Source: an uncultured Selenomonadales bacterium (GTDB lineage: Bacteria > Bacillota > Negativicutes > Selenomonadales > Selenomonadaceae). From it: a DNA stretch of 7,864 nucleotides. Below, one piece after another: positions 5,853 to 7,864 of this stretch (positions within the stretch are counted from its first letter, which is position 1; each line of letters starts with the position of its first letter). The stretch is from positions 1 through 7,864 of the forward strand of contig CAMJAZ010000056.1 of the NCBI GenBank assembly GCA_946403735.1, written 5' to 3'. The notes below the pieces were generated by a model, which saw only the letters and a program-made list of their open reading frames with translations, made no database searches and had not been told where the DNA came from. The position numbers were made by a program, and so were the translations under genes.

Positions 5853-6083
5853 TTGACTATCACAAAAGATATGAGCATTATGGAAGTTGTGCAAAGTTAT
5901 CCCGACACAGTACCAGTTTTTATGTACGCGGGAATGGGTTGTTTTGGTTGTATGGCGGCGCGTTTTGAAAATATCGAACAAGGCGCAATGGCTCACGGAA
6001 TTGACGTTGACGCGCTGGTTGACGCGCTTAACGAAGTTGTCAACGCCTCGGATGATCCTGAAGAAATTTTAGCTACAAACTGA
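5853..6083 (+). CDS. DUF1858 (hybrid-cluster-protein-associated redox disulfide) domain protein
   Basis: A 76-residue protein that consists almost entirely of one DUF1858 domain. Seen: the opening ITKDMSIMEVVQSYP, the central AGMGCFGC with a CxxC pair (Cys30, Cys33), and the AMAHGIDVDALVDALN helix that closes the domain. In this family the CxxC is thought to be a redox disulfide or metal-thiolate site. Stand-alone copies are common in anaerobes and some accompany the hybrid cluster protein, which is not in view here. The exact reaction is unknown. Translation starts at TTG behind a strong ribosome site. Its last 11 bases overlap the 3' end of the convergent tgt gene. Confidence 0.88.
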   Translation: MTITKDMSIMEVVQSYPDTVPVFMYAGMGCFGCMAARFENIEQGAMAHGIDVDALVDALNEVVNASDDPEEILATN

Positions 6084-7188
6084 AAAATTCTGCGCGGAAT
6101 TCGCTAAATTTATCGTCCAATATCGATTGGCGCATTTCTGCCATAAATCTTTGCAAGTACCGCAAATTATGCAAAGTTAATAATCTCAAGCCGAAAATTT
6201 CATCTGCGCGTACCAAATGCCGAATGTATGCGCGGGTGAAATTTTTTTTGCATGCGTAACAATCACAATCACTTTCAAGCGGCGTAAAATCTTCCGTAAA
6301 TTCCGCATTTTTCATCACAAGTCGTCCACGTCGCGCAGTTTTAGGCGATACCATTGCCATACCGTTTCGCGCAACTCTCGTCGCAAATACGCAGTCAAAC
6401 ATATCCACGCCGCGTAAAACTCCTTCAATTAAATAATCTGGCGTTCCAACTCCCATTAAGTAACGCGCTTTATTTTCTGGCAAATATTTCGTCGATACTT
6501 CCAACATTTTATAAAAAATTTCTTTTGGCTCGCCGACACTCAAGCCGCCAATCGCGCAACCGTCAAAATTTAAATTCGCGATAAATTTGGCACTTTCTGC
6601 GCGTAAATCTTCATACATTCCACCTTGACAAATTCCAAAAACTGCTTGACCGTCTGCCGCCGCTTTCAAACTTCTTTCTGCCCAACGATGTGTTCGTTCA
6701 GTAGAATTTTTCGCATAATTATAATCGGCTGGGTAAGGTATGCATTCATCAAATGCCATTGAAATATCTGAACCAAATTTTTTTTGCGTCTCAATAGAAA
6801 TTTCTGGCGATAAAAATTTTTTCGCGCCGTCTATGTGCGAATTGAAAATTACTCCGTCTTCTGTAATTTTTCTTATCGTCGACAAGCTGAAAACTTGAAA
6901 GCCGCCGCTGTCTGTCAAAATTCCTTTCGACCAATTCATAAATTTATGCAATCCACCAGCTTTTTCTATTAAATCTGCCGTCGGTCGCAAAAATAAATGA
7001 TACGTGTTGCCTAAAATTATTCCCGCGCCTAAATTTTCCAATTCATCTGGCGATAAAGTTTTTACCGTCGCTTGCGTGCCGACTGGCATAAATATCGGCG
7101 TCAAAAAATCTCCGTGCGGCGTGTGCAAAATTCCTGCGCGTGCGCTGGTTTTTTTATCTTTGTGAATAAGTTCGTATGTTACTGTCAT
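6073..7188 (-). CDS. tgt: Queuine/preQ1 tRNA-guanine transglycosylase
   Basis: Exchanges guanine-34 in the anticodon of tRNAs for Asp, Asn, His and Tyr for the queuosine precursor preQ1; cytoplasmic. Length (371 residues) is typical. Seen: DSGGFQVFSL with the general acid/base Asp93, CQGG (187-190), GGLSVGE (214-220), GVGTPDYLIEGVLRGVDMFDC with the nucleophile Asp265, and the zinc site CxCxxC (Cys308, Cys310, Cys313) plus His340. The usual PTR after the nucleophile reads ATR (FDCVFATRVARNG), and a few extra residues (around SPKTARRG, 281-288) precede the zinc domain. The start is the ATG at 7188, with AAGGAG (7194-7199) upstream. Unlike in many genomes it is not beside queA or yajC: the genes on both sides lie on the opposite strand, so it appears monocistronic. 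No terminator was seen between it and the convergent DUF1858 gene. Confidence 0.96.
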   Translation of the reverse strand: MTVTYELIHKDKKTSARAGILHTPHGDFLTPIFMPVGTQATVKTLSPDELENLGAGIILGNTYHLFLRPTADLIEKAGGLHKFMNWSKGILTDSGGFQVFSLSTIRKITEDGVIFNSHIDGAKKFLSPEISIETQKKFGSDISMAFDECIPYPADYNYAKNSTERTHRWAERSLKAAADGQAVFGICQGGMYEDLRAESAKFIANLNFDGCAIGGLSVGEPKEIFYKMLEVSTKYLPENKARYLMGVGTPDYLIEGVLRGVDMFDCVFATRVARNGMAMVSPKTARRGRLVMKNAEFTEDFTPLESDCDCYACKKNFTRAYIRHLVRADEIFGLRLLTLHNLRYLQRFMAEMRQSILDDKFSEFRAEFFSL

Positions 7189-7244
7189 TTTTTCTCCTTA
7201 TCGACAATTTTTATTTTTCGTGATAATCTTTACAAAAATTTTTT

Positions 7245-7250
7245 GAAAGG
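7245..7250 (+). promoter_or_regulatory. Ribosome binding site selecting the TTG start at 7261
   Basis: GAAAGG lies 10 nt before TTG at 7261. An in-frame TTG at 7252 is too close to be used. The bases at 7234-7250 are identical to those before the RTX-like gene start, supporting a real initiation site. The 72-bp gap to tgt must hold divergent promoters, but no convincing consensus pair was found. Confidence 0.65.
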
Positions 7251-7260
7251 ATTGATTCTT

Positions 7261-7864
7261 TTGATTGAAAATAATTTTATCATAGCTGAAGAATATTTAA
7301 AACATTTTTATTCAATTCCTACGTTACCAAATTTGCCGCTTGCCGACGAAAATTTTATTACCGATTGGCAAGAAGTTCAAAAAAATTCAGCGATTGATTT
7401 TTTGCAAAATCTTTACGGTACAATTTTTAATTTTAATTTTAAAAATATCAACGCGATAAAAATTTCTTTTATTCAAACTTTAGCTGGGAAACTTCCAGCA
7501 GTTTATACTGAAAATCACGACGACTTCACCGCGTTAAGCAGTTTTCTTGCAGGTAAGTCCGAAATTAAAAATTTACCTGTAACTGTCAATGCCTTCACAA
7601 TTCCTGTAAAAATTAACGGAGTTCGTCACAAAATTATTTTGCTGAATCGTGCACCTTACAGCAATATTTCAGCTGAAAAATTAAATTTGACGACTGAAGA
7701 TTGGCTCGATAAATCGCAAAAAATTCGTATTCGTCACGAATCGGCACATTATGAAACTTTACGACTTTTTGGCGGAATGAAAAATCATGCGTTGGATGAA
7801 ATTTTAGCCGATACATTGGGGCAAATTGCGGCGTTTGGAAATTTCAGCGCCAATCGTCAAAAAT
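7261..7864 (+). CDS. Uncharacterised protein with HExxH motif, 3' end missing
   Basis: The first 201 residues of a protein that continues past the window edge. The frame is open throughout and codon use resembles its neighbours. I do not recognise the family. Seen: no signal peptide or membrane segment; a mixed alpha/beta N-terminal part; then RIRHESAHYETLRLFGG with His159, Glu160 and His163 forming HExxH, followed 17 residues after His163 by Glu180 in DEILAD. HExxH plus a downstream Glu in a D-E-x-x-A-D setting resembles a gluzincin-type zinc site, so a cytoplasmic metallopeptidase-like protein is a reasonable guess, but this is inference from one motif. It is transcribed divergently from tgt. 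The start is TTG. Confidence 0.72.
   Translation, partial: MIENNFIIAEEYLKHFYSIPTLPNLPLADENFITDWQEVQKNSAIDFLQNLYGTIFNFNFKNINAIKISFIQTLAGKLPAVYTENHDDFTALSSFLAGKSEIKNLPVTVNAFTIPVKINGVRHKIILLNRAPYSNISAEKLNLTTEDWLDKSQKIRIRHESAHYETLRLFGGMKNHALDEILADTLGQIAAFGNFSANRQK

Noticed and set aside
6086..6101. AATTC/GAATT inverted repeat just past the DUF1858 stop as a terminator
   Set aside because: Only five pairs, no T-run, and it lies inside the tgt coding sequence.
7201..7229. TCGACA with GATAAT or TAATCT as promoter of the gene at 7261
   Set aside because: Spacing is 15 bp for the better -10 box and the other match is poor, which is not distinguishable from chance in AT-rich DNA.

Overview
The window looks like chromosomal DNA from an anaerobic Firmicute of the Negativicutes type (Selenomonas or Anaerovibrio relatives). 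This is an inference from gene content. It has a Firmicute-type TrmK, a DUF1858 hybrid-cluster-associated redox domain protein, a bacterial Tgt, and a large RTX-like repeat protein without a signal peptide, as expected for a diderm with type I secretion. The DNA is moderately AT-rich, and at least two of the six genes start with a non-ATG codon.

Layout. (1) 1-1521, +: 3' part of an Hsp70/DnaK-like chaperone lacking a normal C-terminal lid. It ends in a strong intrinsic terminator (1531-1582). (2) 1564-1794: a promoter that shares bases with that terminator, then a GC-rich cassette of three back-to-back hairpins (1630-1730) that would lie in the 5' UTR of the next gene. (3) 1795-5085, +: a 1096-residue protein made of an 18-residue-period RTX-like solenoid, a putative zinc metallopeptidase domain (HELTH, residues 603-607), a Ser/Thr/Asn linker and a duplicated C-terminal module. 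(4) 5095-5754, +: trmK, 9 bp downstream and in the same frame. (5) 5853-6083, +: a 76-residue DUF1858 protein with its own likely promoter. (6) 6073-7188, -: tgt, overlapping the DUF1858 gene tail to tail by 11 bp. (7) 7261 to the window edge, +: a TTG-started gene of unknown family carrying a second HExxH motif.

The genes do not form one obvious pathway. TrmK and Tgt both modify tRNA but lie on opposite strands. The large repeat protein is probably secreted or surface-associated, and no type I secretion genes are in view. The most notable items are the RTX/metallopeptidase chimera, the three-hairpin leader cassette, the lidless Hsp70 and the unrecognised HExxH protein at the right edge. No rRNA, tRNA, CRISPR array, transposase or phage gene was seen.
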